The notes beneath the pieces are model-generated. The model was not told the DNA's origin and did not search any database. It worked only from the letters and a program-made list of their open reading frames with translations. A DNA stretch of 64,000 bases from Marivirga sericea. Lineage in GTDB: Bacteria; Bacteroidota; Bacteroidia; Cytophagales; Cyclobacteriaceae. The translations under genes and the position numbers were made by a program. Within the stretch, counting starts at the first letter, position 1, and each line of letters starts with the position of its first letter. The DNA is taken from positions 186,001 through 250,000 of the forward strand of contig NZ_FXAW01000002.1 in assembly GCF_900177665.1 (NCBI RefSeq), read 5' to 3'. Below, piece after piece: positions 1 to 8,739 of this stretch.

Positions 1-953
1 GTTTCCCAGCTGTAATAGGCTAATCCGCTTAAGCTATCAAAAAATCCTAAAGGATAACTTAAACTGGTAGCCGTGATATTAGCATAGTTATCAGAAAAGC
101 CACTATCACTATTCCCAATTAATAGATGCTCAGTAATGACTGTGAGTCCATTACCTAAGCCTAATGTATAATCAGCTCCGAGATTTATCAGATTTTGATT
201 TGTCAATGCCCCTATGTTTTGCGCTTTACGAATATAAGTAGATTCCAACCAAAGTCCGACTACCCAATCTAATTTGACATCTACTGCCCATCTGTTTTCA
301 GCAATATTGTTGAACGAATTATCATTTAAAAAATCACTAGCATCGGCTTTTCTATGGTGATAAGTAAAGCCGATTTCTCCAGTGAGCAGTGGGAGTTGAA
401 CACGCCCTCCAAATTCAGGTGCTTTTTCATTTGTAGCAACAGCATCAAAACCCCTTCTCTTGTTGTTTCCATAAAGGCCCCATAGCCAGATATTGGCGTT
501 ATTCGGAAAATAATAATTGCCCATAATGCCATACACTCCGTTGGTCAAAGCGAGAGGATCCCGTGGGTCAATTTGGTTGAACCACTGTAATGGTCTGAGC
601 AAAGTGGCCACCCCAAAGTCTAGCTTCTGCAAACCCACCCTCACCTGATAATTTTGGCCAGCATAGCGAGCCCAGAGTCGGTAAGGGGTTAAATTTCCAT
701 CAGTTATATTATCATCAAATGGATTAGTCAGAATAGATCCACTAATATTAGCAGAAGCAAGGAAATCAAAACTCCTTCCCGAATCTAATGCATGAGAATA
801 GTTAATTTCGGGAATATAACGTCCGCCAAGAAAAATTGAATATTCATTGTCGGGACTGTAATTACCAAATGCTGAAATCTGACCATCCCAAGAAATCTGA
901 CTTTTCAGTAGAAAGGGAAAGAGAATCAGCAATATGATAATGGTGCACTTCAT
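1..953 (-). CDS. Outer-membrane beta-barrel (porin-like) protein, partial at left edge
   Basis: Reading from ATG 951-953 the frame stays open to the left edge, giving 317 codons with no stop, so the gene is cut by the window. A hydrophobic signal peptide (MKCTIIILLILFPFLLKS) is followed by short alternating polar/aromatic stretches rich in Tyr, Trp, Asn and Gly, typical of Bacteroidota outer-membrane barrels; motifs such as VRVGLQKLDFG and RPLQWFNQIDPRDPLAL resemble porin-like proteins. It starts 3 nt after the TetR stop codon, so the two are probably co-transcribed and this is a likely target of that regulator. Substrate unknown. Confidence 0.7.
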   Translation of the reverse strand, partial: MKCTIIILLILFPFLLKSQISWDGQISAFGNYSPDNEYSIFLGGRYIPEINYSHALDSGRSFDFLASANISGSILTNPFDDNITDGNLTPYRLWARYAGQNYQVRVGLQKLDFGVATLLRPLQWFNQIDPRDPLALTNGVYGIMGNYYFPNNANIWLWGLYGNNKRRGFDAVATNEKAPEFGGRVQLPLLTGEIGFTYHHRKADASDFLNDNSFNNIAENRWAVDVKLDWVVGLWLESTYIRKAQNIGALTNQNLINLGADYTLGLGNGLTVITEHLLIGNSDSGFSDNYANITATSLSYPLGFFDSLSGLAYYSWE

Positions 954-956
954 TTT

Positions 957-1526
957 TCATCTTTTGACAAAAATCCCATAGAAAAAGAAATTACTCAATT
1001 CCATTATGGCTTCATCCATGCTCTTGAACATTTTTAGGAAATTTTCATCCTGCATTTTGGACTTAATTACTTCCATCATTTCAATAATAAATTCAGGTTT
1101 CAGATCGGCTCTAACCCAACCCTCTTTTTTTGCTTTCTCAAAATCCGCGATCAACGCTTTGTACGATTTTAAGGTATGCTTCTGAATGAGTTCACTAAGT
1201 GCTGATCCGTCTTCCTTAAAGATTTCGTTAATGAAATCTTTGCTTATATTTTTGGACTCTTGGTGTTTGAGATATAAAATCTCACTAATTTTTTCAGGAA
1301 ATCCTTTGTTCTGACTCATCACGGCTGAATATCGCCTCAAATTATCTTCTAAAATGGCCTCCAAAATCTCCTCTGCAGCATGCTCTTTATTCACGAATCG
1401 CCTGTAGAAGGTCATTTTACTTACCCCTGCCTGCTCGCAAATTTCCTCAACTGTTACCTTTTTTAGACCATGCTTCCAAAATAAAGATTTGGCACTTTCT
1501 AATATTGCTTTTTGGCTTTTCGTCAT
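957..1526 (-). CDS. TetR/AcrR-family transcriptional regulator
   Basis: 189 residues, the usual TetR length. The N-terminal helix-turn-helix is clear (about residues 8-55: ILESAKSLFWKHGLKKVTVE, then EICEQAGVSKMTFYRRFVNK). The C-terminal half is helical and variable, as expected for ligand binding and dimerisation; the ligand cannot be read. The stop lies 3 nt from the start of the outer-membrane barrel gene, suggesting a two-gene operon. Inverted GTTACTA half-sites just upstream look like its own operator, so autorepression is likely. Confidence 0.9.
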   Translation of the reverse strand: MTKSQKAILESAKSLFWKHGLKKVTVEEICEQAGVSKMTFYRRFVNKEHAAEEILEAILEDNLRRYSAVMSQNKGFPEKISEILYLKHQESKNISKDFINEIFKEDGSALSELIQKHTLKSYKALIADFEKAKKEGWVRADLKPEFIIEMMEVIKSKMQDENFLKMFKSMDEAIMELSNFFFYGIFVKR

Positions 1527-1532
1527 CTATAA

Positions 1533-1587
1533 TGTTACTATTTATTAATTATGTTGCGATAATAGTAACAATTTACGAATTAGTAAC
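1533..1587. promoter_or_regulatory. Putative TetR operator: inverted GTTACTA half-sites
   Basis: TGTTACTATT (1533-1542) and AATAGTAACA (1561-1570) form a perfect 10-bp inverted repeat with an 18-bp spacer. A third TAGTAAC half-site lies at 1581-1587. All are within 61 bp upstream of the TetR start codon. Assignment as an operator is inferred from position and symmetry. Confidence 0.55.
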
Positions 1588-1617
1588 GCTATTGGTTCTG
1601 CATTTTGACTTGTTTTT

Positions 1618-2244
1618 TTACAGCGAACTGATGACCCTTCGTACCATAGGTTTTCTGATGCCTTTTTTGGATTCAAAGTATTCTTCTAATTCGGAATTGC
1701 TTAGCTGATGAGATTTTATTAATCCCTTCATTATTGTTTTTAGATAGTGCTCATTAGGTGGGTTAAGCTCATCAAGTAGGAATCCTTTATTCGTAAAGTT
1801 TAAGATGGGGGCACGATTTTCTTCACCTAAACAGAGCAGATTACCGTACCAGCTATTCTCTTTTGCCATCAAGGATTTTTGATTGCGTACTTTTTCAAAA
1901 TCGATTTTGATGGTTTCATCAGTGGCATTTTCTTGTTGCACTACTTCTAAGAATTGTTCTCGAGTGATTAAGTACATATTACCAAAGGTTTTTACTTTAT
2001 CATCTCTATCTGGATTAATAAAACAAACTCCTCCACCGTTCCATGCTGATGCACTTTTGGCGAAATACATTTCATGCGGGATTTGTATAGGTTTTTGATC
2101 TAAAGGGAGAGTTGTATCGTTACACCCAAGATAAGTGCGAGTAGCGCCTTCCGGCTTCCCACCTTGAATGTAGCACAGAAATCTTTCTTCAGAAATATTA
2201 GAGCCGTAACTGGCATACCAAATATAATCTTTCATCTCAGACAT
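1618..2244 (-). CDS. Gamma-glutamylcyclotransferase-fold protein
   Basis: 208 residues. The N-terminus carries YASYGSN (residues 10-16), matching the YxxYGSN substrate loop of the GGCT/AIG2/ChaC fold, which acts on gamma-glutamyl amines or peptides. The rest (FGNMYLITREQF, ENRAPILNFTNK) fits a divergent member, and the exact substrate cannot be assigned. It begins 8 nt after the stop of the GntP-type permease on the same strand, so probably in its operon. Start: MSEM is used; Met4 is also possible. Confidence 0.65.
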   Translation of the reverse strand: MSEMKDYIWYASYGSNISEERFLCYIQGGKPEGATRTYLGCNDTTLPLDQKPIQIPHEMYFAKSASAWNGGGVCFINPDRDDKVKTFGNMYLITREQFLEVVQQENATDETIKIDFEKVRNQKSLMAKENSWYGNLLCLGEENRAPILNFTNKGFLLDELNPPNEHYLKTIMKGLIKSHQLSNSELEEYFESKKGIRKPMVRRVISSL

Positions 2245-2252
2245 TTTAATTA

Positions 2253-3587
2253 TTATAAAAGCAAAAACAGAAGCATTACAAGTAACATAGAAGTCACAGA
2301 AAGCAACATAGTACTAATACTAAAAGTTTTAAGAGCTTGTTTCACACTCATGCCACTAAACTCTTTTACCACCCAAAAATAGGAATCATTGCTGTGACTT
2401 ACCATCATGGCACCGGAGCCAATGGCTAGTACTAAGAGAGAAGTGCCCATCACAGTATCTAAAGAGGAGCCTGGAATTAGTGGCGCCACGATGGCACTCA
2501 CAATAATCATGGCCGAGGTGCTGGAACCTTGGGCGGTTTTGATAAAAAATGCCATTAGGTAGGCGATAATCAAAATCATGAAAGGACCTTGCGTTTGAAA
2601 ATTAATGTTTTCAATCAACAGATCTGAAAATGCGCTTTCTTTAATTACTTGTCCATAAGAGCCACCCAATCCCGTTATTACTAATATTGGGCCTGCTTGC
2701 AGAATAGCTTTTTTGATCAATTCTGATTTTGGATCTTCAGATTGCTTTTTTAGTAAGATTAGACCAATCAAAACTCCTATTGCCAAAGCGATGATAGGGT
2801 TGCCTATTACTTCTATACTATTGAGAATAATATTATCGGATTTGACTATCCCCAAAATGCTACTGATAGCAATTAGGATTATGGGGATAATTAAAGGCAA
2901 GATTATAACAGTGGGAAGCGCATTCGCAGGATGATTAAATTGCGCTGTTTCCGTGTCACTGCTCAGTGTATTTCGAGAAACGAATCGTGCATAAAGGCTC
3001 AATATCAGAATAAGAAAAATACTAATCCCAATTCCTAGTAAAAAGATCAGTCCGAGCTGGTCGGCTACTCCAAAGTTCCCCATTACGGCTAGTGGACCAG
3101 GAGTAGGGGGTATTAAATTATGGGCAATGTATAATGAGGAGGCGATGGTTACTGATGTGGAAACACGGCTGACTTTAGCCTGACTAGCTAGTGTCTTGCT
3201 GAAATCAGAAAGGATAATATAGGCTACATCACAGAAAACGGGGATTCCAATTAGGCCACCTAAAGAGCTCAAGAGCAAAAAAGGTCTGTTTAAGCCGAAA
3301 ATTTTTATAAATAAAGTAGATAAATACTTTATAGACTGCAGTTCTTCTAAAATTACTGCTAAAACACATCCCAGCAGAATCAGGATACCAATGTTAGACA
3401 ACATATTGCCGAAACCAAGCGCAACTATCTCTACAGATTGTGTCACTTGAAATCCTAATCCTACAGCAGTGAAAAGCGCTACGGTGAATAAGACTAATGC
3501 TGGATGCATTTTGAAACGCGCAGTTCCTAGGATAATCAAAGTGATCGAAAGCACAATCCAGAAAATAATCGTGTAAAAGTCAGCCAT
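2253..3587 (-). CDS. GntP-family (gluconate/glycerate-type) permease
   Basis: An integral membrane protein with about 12 hydrophobic segments along 444 residues. The family signature is visible in the GGLIGIPVFCDVAYIILSDF region and NLIPPTPGPLAVMGNFG, which match GntP/GntT/DsdX permeases (H+ symport of gluconate-like hydroxy-acids). I start at ATG 3587 (MADFYTI), since the eight codons upstream would only add a polar leader. It is divergent from a glycerate kinase 146 bp away, which suggests that D-glycerate or a related sugar acid is the substrate; that is inference from context. The 3'-neighbour GGCT gene follows after 8 nt. Confidence 0.88.
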   Translation of the reverse strand: MADFYTIIFWIVLSITLIILGTARFKMHPALVLFTVALFTAVGLGFQVTQSVEIVALGFGNMLSNIGILILLGCVLAVILEELQSIKYLSTLFIKIFGLNRPFLLLSSLGGLIGIPVFCDVAYIILSDFSKTLASQAKVSRVSTSVTIASSLYIAHNLIPPTPGPLAVMGNFGVADQLGLIFLLGIGISIFLILILSLYARFVSRNTLSSDTETAQFNHPANALPTVIILPLIIPIILIAISSILGIVKSDNIILNSIEVIGNPIIALAIGVLIGLILLKKQSEDPKSELIKKAILQAGPILVITGLGGSYGQVIKESAFSDLLIENINFQTQGPFMILIIAYLMAFFIKTAQGSSTSAMIIVSAIVAPLIPGSSLDTVMGTSLLVLAIGSGAMMVSHSNDSYFWVVKEFSGMSVKQALKTFSISTMLLSVTSMLLVMLLFLLL

Positions 3588-3733
3588 GTTTCTTAAATTG
3601 AATAGTACCAATTAGGCAATTAGACGTATTGATCATTTGTATTTACTTGAAAATGAGCACCAAGTCACAATACTATTTTTAATGTAATTTTAGATTTTGA
3701 TTCGATGAAGATAAAGAATAATTTACACTTCCT

Positions 3734-4855
3734 ATGAAAATTTTGATCGCTCCAGATAAGTTTAAGCACAGTTTAACTGCAGAGGAAGTCTGTGAAATCA
3801 TCTCAGAGACATTGTTGGAGCATTCTCCTAAGCTAGAGATAGAGTGTCTGCCCATGGCAGATGGTGGTGAAGGATCAGCTGAAATTTTGGCTTTGCAGCA
3901 AAAAGCAGAGCCTGTTGAAATTGAAGTTCATGACCCGCTGATGCGGAAAATTAAAGCCCATTATTTCATTACAGGTAAAACTGCCTATATTGAAATGGCG
4001 GTTGCTTCCGGTTTGCAACTACTGAAAGCAGAAGAGCAAAATGTTTTACAAACCACTTCTTTTGGGACAGGGGAATTGATTAAGGATGCAATTAAAGAAG
4101 GGTGCCTAAATATTGTCCTCTGTATTGGTGGTAGTGCCACAAGCGATGGTGGAGTCGGAATGGCAAATGCGCTAGGCTTTCGATTTCTTGATGAGAATGG
4201 CGATGCATTTCTACCTACGGCTTACAGCTTGGATAAGATTACATCTATTGAACCGCCAGAAAATAATATTTTGAAAGGAATTAACTTCTCTGTCTTAACT
4301 GATGTGAATAATCCATTAACAGGTAAAAATGGAGCTACTTATCAGTATGCCATTCAGAAAGGAGCTACGGAAAGGGATTTACCTATTTTAGATGATGGCA
4401 TGAAGCATTTGAAGAACCTGATTAAAGAGCAGCATTCTTTTAATATTGATCAGTTTCCAGGGGCAGGGGCATCCGGTGGAATGGGAGGAGGCTCAACCTT
4501 CTTCCTTCATGCAGCTTTACATTCTGGTATCAGCTATATAGCAGAAGCTCTTAATTTAGATGATAAGGTAAAAAATGCTGATTACATTATTTCCGGAGAA
4601 GGAAAACTTGACGAACAATCCTTTAAGGGAAAAGTGGTTTCTGGGGTACTCAGTTTTTGCCAAAAGCACGGAAAACCGCTGTTTTTAATTATAGGATGCA
4701 AAGCCTTTGATTCCACACTGCCGGAACAGATTCACAAAGCGATCAGCTTGACTGATTTAGCAAATAGTCAAGAGGACTCCATGAAAAGAGCAGATCATTG
4801 GTTGAGAAAGGCTTCTGAAAAAATATATGCTCATTTTACCGAACCACGCGCCTAA
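3734..4855 (+). CDS. garK: Glycerate kinase (glycerate 2-kinase type)
   Basis: 373 residues, standard for the GarK/GlxK family, which phosphorylates D-glycerate to 2-phosphoglycerate using ATP. Conserved blocks: APDKFKHSLTAEEV at the N-terminus, LPMADGGEGSAEIL, CIGGSATSDGGVGMANALG, FPGAGASGGMGGG and the C-terminal SGEGKLDEQSFKGK. It is divergent from the GntP-type permease and may form an uptake/phosphorylation unit with it. Its last 20 nt overlap the 3' end of the convergent AraC gene. Confidence 0.93.
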   Translation: MKILIAPDKFKHSLTAEEVCEIISETLLEHSPKLEIECLPMADGGEGSAEILALQQKAEPVEIEVHDPLMRKIKAHYFITGKTAYIEMAVASGLQLLKAEEQNVLQTTSFGTGELIKDAIKEGCLNIVLCIGGSATSDGGVGMANALGFRFLDENGDAFLPTAYSLDKITSIEPPENNILKGINFSVLTDVNNPLTGKNGATYQYAIQKGATERDLPILDDGMKHLKNLIKEQHSFNIDQFPGAGASGGMGGGSTFFLHAALHSGISYIAEALNLDDKVKNADYIISGEGKLDEQSFKGKVVSGVLSFCQKHGKPLFLIIGCKAFDSTLPEQIHKAISLTDLANSQEDSMKRADHWLRKASEKIYAHFTEPRA

Positions 4856-5708
4856 TCGCTTTTCTATATTCTGATGGGCTTTTCTCAGTAATTTCTTTGA
4901 ATTGCCTATTGAAATGAGAGATATTGTTAAATCCACAGGCATAGCAGATATCTGTTATATTTAAATTCCCTTCGGAGAGTAATTTTGAAGCATGCACTAT
5001 CCTATGTTCATTTACAAAATGAGTGAAAGTCTTATTGGAGATTCTTTTAAAATATCGGCAGAAGGCAGGAACAGTCATTGCTGCTTCAGCTGAAATTTCT
5101 TCCAGAGAAATATTTCTCTTGAAATTATCTCGCACAAAATCATATATTAAATTGACTCTTTGTTGGTCCACTGCTTTAGCTTCAATCGAAACTGCCTCAG
5201 AATTTAATAAGTAGTAGTCCTTGATTTCTGATAATTCTTTTAGAATGTTAATTAACCCTAATAATCTGTCAAAAGGTTGCTTTTCGACCAGATCTTCGAT
5301 TTTATCTCCAATTCTCTTTTTTGCATCCCCAGTGAAAACTATTCCCAACTTTGCATTTTCTATTAGCTGTTTTATAGGTTGTATTTCAGGTAGATTTAGA
5401 AATACGGGTCCTGGAAAGTCGGCTTTCATTTGAATAATAGTTTCAGATTCATTTTCTGTAAGTCTATCAGTGAAACCATAATGGGGTAAATTAGAGCCGA
5501 TCAACATTAAATCCCCATCTTGATAATAGGAGATATGGTTTCCTATATGCCTTTTGCCGTTCCCACCTCTGACGAATACCAATTCAATTTCAGGGTGAAA
5601 ATGCCAAAAAGGCTCTTTATTTGGTCTTGATTGTTCAAATTTCTTAATTAATACTGAACTACCGAAGGTGGGCTCAATTTGTTCGAGTGTAGGCTTGTAA
5701 AACTGCAT
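4836..5708 (-). CDS. AraC-family regulator with cupin sensor domain
   Basis: 290 residues from ATG 5708 (MQFYKPT; three extra codons upstream are possible). The N-terminal half is a cupin-like sensor (FWHFHPEIELVFVRGGNGKR). The C-terminal 100 residues contain the double AraC helix-turn-helix (ISLEEISAEAAMTVPAFCRY and ITDICYACGFNNISHFNRQF, ending SPSEYR). It converges tail-to-tail with the glycerate kinase, overlapping by 20 nt. Control of the glycerate kinase/GntP locus is possible but only inferred from position. Confidence 0.9.
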   Translation of the reverse strand: MQFYKPTLEQIEPTFGSSVLIKKFEQSRPNKEPFWHFHPEIELVFVRGGNGKRHIGNHISYYQDGDLMLIGSNLPHYGFTDRLTENESETIIQMKADFPGPVFLNLPEIQPIKQLIENAKLGIVFTGDAKKRIGDKIEDLVEKQPFDRLLGLINILKELSEIKDYYLLNSEAVSIEAKAVDQQRVNLIYDFVRDNFKRNISLEEISAEAAMTVPAFCRYFKRISNKTFTHFVNEHRIVHASKLLSEGNLNITDICYACGFNNISHFNRQFKEITEKSPSEYRKAIRRVVR

Positions 5709-5842
5709 AATGATCATTTAAACGCTAATACCTGTATTATGTTGTTTAATTTTACCTCTTAATAATAATTAGGTAACATAGTGCGGTTAATATAGTATTG
5801 ATATTGGAAAATCTTAACATAGTTGCTTGCAAAAAAGTGCCC

Positions 5843-5850
5843 TACATTTG
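5843..5850 (+). promoter_or_regulatory. Bacteroidota -7 promoter box
   Basis: TACATTTG matches the Bacteroidota consensus TAnnTTTG, 25 nt ahead of the ATG of the secreted protein at 5875. A TTGC at 5823-5826 could be the upstream element, though its spacing of 16 is short. Confidence 0.55.
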
Positions 5851-5874
5851 TATTGTACTTAAAACAAAAAGCTT

Positions 5875-6477
5875 ATGAAAAATTCAAAAATTCAAAAAAC
5901 GGTATTTGCCATAGCATTAGTGGTATTACCATTAATGAGCTTTGCAGATGGTTTTCCATTTGTAAAATTAACAAGCAAAGAGAATAAAATGATCACCTTA
6001 AGAGTGGGATCAGCTCAGTCTGAAGTGACTAATATAAGGTTAAAAAATCAATTTGGTCAGGTAGTTTACAGTGAAACTGTAGAAAATGTAAATGGTATCT
6101 TGAAGAATTTTGATCTGAAACATTTAGAATCTGGTCACTATAAAATAGAGCTTGAGAATGCTTTAAATATTGAAGTAATGCCGATTACAATCACTTGGGA
6201 TTCTGTGAGAGTTGCTCATGACCAATTTACCACTGTTCATAAACCGTTTATATCTTTAAAAGAGAATGGGACAGTAGATTTCAATTTCTTGAACTTAAGC
6301 ACCAAATCAACTTCAGTTATGATTACCAATGAGAAAGGTAATGTTATTTATAAAGAAGATTTGGGTACTAGCTCAGATATAGAAAAGCGATATGATCTTT
6401 CTTCTTTGGAAAAAGGAACATATCAAATGATAGTTCAAAGTGGCGATAGGAACTTTAAACAAAGCATCGCTTTATAA
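5875..6477 (+). CDS. Secreted two-module beta-sandwich protein
   Basis: 200 residues with a signal peptide (about 1-24, ending MSFA-DG). Two similar modules follow: residues about 50-105 (LKNQFGQVVYSETV ... LKHLESGHYKIELEN) and about 148-200 (ITNEKGNVIYKEDLG ... LSSLEKGTYQMIVQSG). Each has a gain-turn-strand pattern like the DUF3244 or Por-secretion C-terminal type beta sandwiches of Bacteroidota. Probably periplasmic or surface-exposed; function unknown. It has its own promoter box and a strong terminator, so it is monocistronic. Confidence 0.75.
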   Translation: MKNSKIQKTVFAIALVVLPLMSFADGFPFVKLTSKENKMITLRVGSAQSEVTNIRLKNQFGQVVYSETVENVNGILKNFDLKHLESGHYKIELENALNIEVMPITITWDSVRVAHDQFTTVHKPFISLKENGTVDFNFLNLSTKSTSVMITNEKGNVIYKEDLGTSSDIEKRYDLSSLEKGTYQMIVQSGDRNFKQSIAL

Positions 6478-6510
6478 ATTTAGTATTCAATTAGTCGTTT
6501 CCATAGTAGG

Positions 6511-6541
6511 GCTCGCCATCGGAGGATGGCGGGCTTTTTTT
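6511..6541 (+). terminator. Rho-independent terminator
   Basis: A 10-bp stem (6511-6520 with 6525-6534, one G-T wobble), a GGAG loop and a run of seven T, located 34 nt after the stop of the secreted protein gene. Confidence 0.92.
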
Positions 6542-6588
6542 ATTCTGAACTATTTTAGATGAGCAGAAATCTTTACTTTTCTATTGGT

Positions 6589-7275
6589 TTAAGCAGTTTC
6601 TTTTGGCTTTGATTGCTCAAGCTTTATTCTTTTGACTCCCCCGTAAATAAAAACTGTAGCAACCGCCATCATAATGTGGCTTAACGACAAGTAGTTAAAC
6701 CAGCGGTGAATACTAAATTCTGTTGCAAATGCTAAAGCGGATAGGGCTGCAAACCCAATACCTGCCATGATATATTTTGTAGCTTCGTTTTTAGTTTTGA
6801 GCAATAATAAGGTTTCAATTGTAAAAACTACAAACATTAACCCATATCCAGAATGGAGCTGAACATAAAAGAAATCTAGTGTAAATAGCACGAGTCCTAA
6901 AAAGATTAAAAACTCCACTATGTTGACAATCCCCAATATCTTTACATACTTTTTATTTAGGACAATTCTAGTATGTTCAATTGCACCTCTTTCAATTAGC
7001 ATAATGGCGAACATACTGATGATCCATCCGATTAGTTTCCAGGTTTTGGTAAATTCGTAATAAAAGGCATGTCCAATAATACCCCCGAAAGTGGTAGCCA
7101 GACCCATAATTAGAAAGTAATATTTGAAATAAGTGAACACTTTTCCTTGCTTACTAGATACGGTCATTTTATAGAAATATAAGAAGCAAAGAAAGCTTAC
7201 TACTAAATCGGTGAGTGTCACTATTGGCTCATCTATACGAACACCAAATAATTCAATTTGCACAATATTATCCAT
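6589..7275 (-). CDS. Seven-helix integral membrane protein of unknown function
   Basis: 228 residues with about seven hydrophobic helices and short polar loops; an Asp/Glu-containing N-terminal segment precedes helix 1 (VTLTDLVVSFLCFLYFYK) and the last helix ends in a basic tail (GGVKRIKLEQ). Conserved-looking His residues occur in GHAFYYEF, LHSGYG, HRWFNYLSLSHIMM. I do not recognise a characterised family. It stands alone between a terminator and a divergent histidine kinase gene. Confidence 0.7.
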   Translation of the reverse strand: MDNIVQIELFGVRIDEPIVTLTDLVVSFLCFLYFYKMTVSSKQGKVFTYFKYYFLIMGLATTFGGIIGHAFYYEFTKTWKLIGWIISMFAIMLIERGAIEHTRIVLNKKYVKILGIVNIVEFLIFLGLVLFTLDFFYVQLHSGYGLMFVVFTIETLLLLKTKNEATKYIMAGIGFAALSALAFATEFSIHRWFNYLSLSHIMMAVATVFIYGGVKRIKLEQSKPKETA

Positions 7276-7421
7276 ACTTTATCTATCGAAAAAGTTTAAA
7301 AAGGGTTACTAAAAGAATTTTATCCTAACTTTCAACGTTTTAAATTCAATTTTAGCCTAAAGTAATAATGGGGAAGTTTTACCTTATCCATTAAACTTTA
7401 TAATTTGCCGCAAAAATAGTA

Positions 7422-8645
7422 ATGGTAAACCATTCTGAAAATCCTTTCATGGGCAGTGCTTCTTCCATTTACCAAAGTAAAGCTGCTTTGAAATGGATAG
7501 CATTAGCATTTTCACTAATCATTGGTATTGCCTCTGTTCTCTATACCAACAGTATTGTGGAAGAGCTAAAGGAAAGAGAAGAACGTTCTATTGAGCTTTG
7601 GGCAAAGACTTTAGAGTATACCAGTGATCCGGACAATAGTGAGAATTTAATCTTCATTTTTCAAGAGATTGTGACTCCCAATAATTCTATTCCGGTAATT
7701 GTAACAGATGCGAATGGTAACCCTAGCATTTTTAGAAATATTAAGGTGGATAGCAGCAAAAATGACGAAGCTGCTATGCGGAAGATACTTAAGAATGAGT
7801 TAGAAATTATGGAGCAAGAGTATGAACCTATACTAATTACAGGTGCAGAATCTAATGACTCTAGTGACAATCAATACATTTACTATCGAAACTCCGATTT
7901 AATTTACCGATTGAAGTATTATCCCTATATCCAGCTTTCTGTAATTGCAGCATTTGTCTTTTTTGGTTACGTTTCATTTTCTTATTCTCGTAAAGCAGAG
8001 CAAAATCAAGTTTGGGTAGGGTTGGCTAAAGAAACGGCCCATCAGTTAGGTACTCCACTTTCATCTTTAATGGCTTGGCTGGAAATCATGAAAATGGATG
8101 ATGATATGAAAGACAAGGAGGTTACTAAAGAACTTGAAAAAGACATTAGCAAACTGGAATTAATAACCTCGCGGTTTTCAAGTATAGGCTCTGTTCCAGT
8201 TCTAAGAGATGAAAATATATCTAAGATTATTCAATCTACTGTTAGTTATTTGCAAAAGAGGACATCAAAGAAAGTGATAATAAACTTCATCTCTAAGGAT
8301 GATTTAGTAACTGCAGATATCAATAAGCCACTTTTTGATTGGGTGATAGAAAATTTATGTAAGAATGCTATTGATGCCATGAGTGGCGAAGGTGAAATCA
8401 CCATAACGTTAAAAGAAGGGAAATATGGTGATGCATTAATTGATATTAAAGATACAGGAAAAGGAATTCCTTCCAGTAAAATTAAAGAAATCTTTCAGCC
8501 TGGATTTTCAACGAAGAAAAGGGGATGGGGGCTTGGCTTGACATTAGCCAAAAGGATAATTGAAAACTACCATAATGGGAAAATTACAGTGAAGGAATCA
8601 GTAGTCAACTTAGGAACTACTTTCAGGATCATTTTAAAGAGATAA
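7422..8645 (+). CDS. Membrane sensor histidine kinase (orphan)
   Basis: 407 residues. TM helices at about 24-42 and 168-188 flank a 120-residue extracytoplasmic sensor; there is no HAMP or PAS domain. The H-box AKETAHQLGTPLSSL contains the phospho-acceptor His207. ATPase boxes: N (ENLCKNAIDAM, 310-320), G1 (DTGKGIP, 344-350), F (FQPGFSTKK) and G2 (GWGLGLTLAKR). The AHQLGTPLSSL variant is common in Bacteroidota. No response regulator is adjacent, so the partner is encoded elsewhere. Confidence 0.93.
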   Translation: MVNHSENPFMGSASSIYQSKAALKWIALAFSLIIGIASVLYTNSIVEELKEREERSIELWAKTLEYTSDPDNSENLIFIFQEIVTPNNSIPVIVTDANGNPSIFRNIKVDSSKNDEAAMRKILKNELEIMEQEYEPILITGAESNDSSDNQYIYYRNSDLIYRLKYYPYIQLSVIAAFVFFGYVSFSYSRKAEQNQVWVGLAKETAHQLGTPLSSLMAWLEIMKMDDDMKDKEVTKELEKDISKLELITSRFSSIGSVPVLRDENISKIIQSTVSYLQKRTSKKVIINFISKDDLVTADINKPLFDWVIENLCKNAIDAMSGEGEITITLKEGKYGDALIDIKDTGKGIPSSKIKEIFQPGFSTKKRGWGLGLTLAKRIIENYHNGKITVKESVVNLGTTFRIILKR

Positions 8646-8699
8646 TATTGATCGGGTCTAGCGAATATTCTCAATTCATCTTCATTTGAAATAATTATA

Positions 8700-8728
8700 T
8701 TGAGTTTCCTTAAATTTAATTACATTTG
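8700..8728 (+). promoter_or_regulatory. Bacteroidota sigma-type promoter
   Basis: TACATTTG at 8721-8728 fits the TAnnTTTG -7 box; a TTG at 8700-8702 lies 18 nt upstream, as expected for the -33 element. It is 12 nt ahead of the small exported protein gene at 8740, which is close, implying a short leader. Confidence 0.6.
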
Positions 8729-8739
8729 CATCCCTAAGA

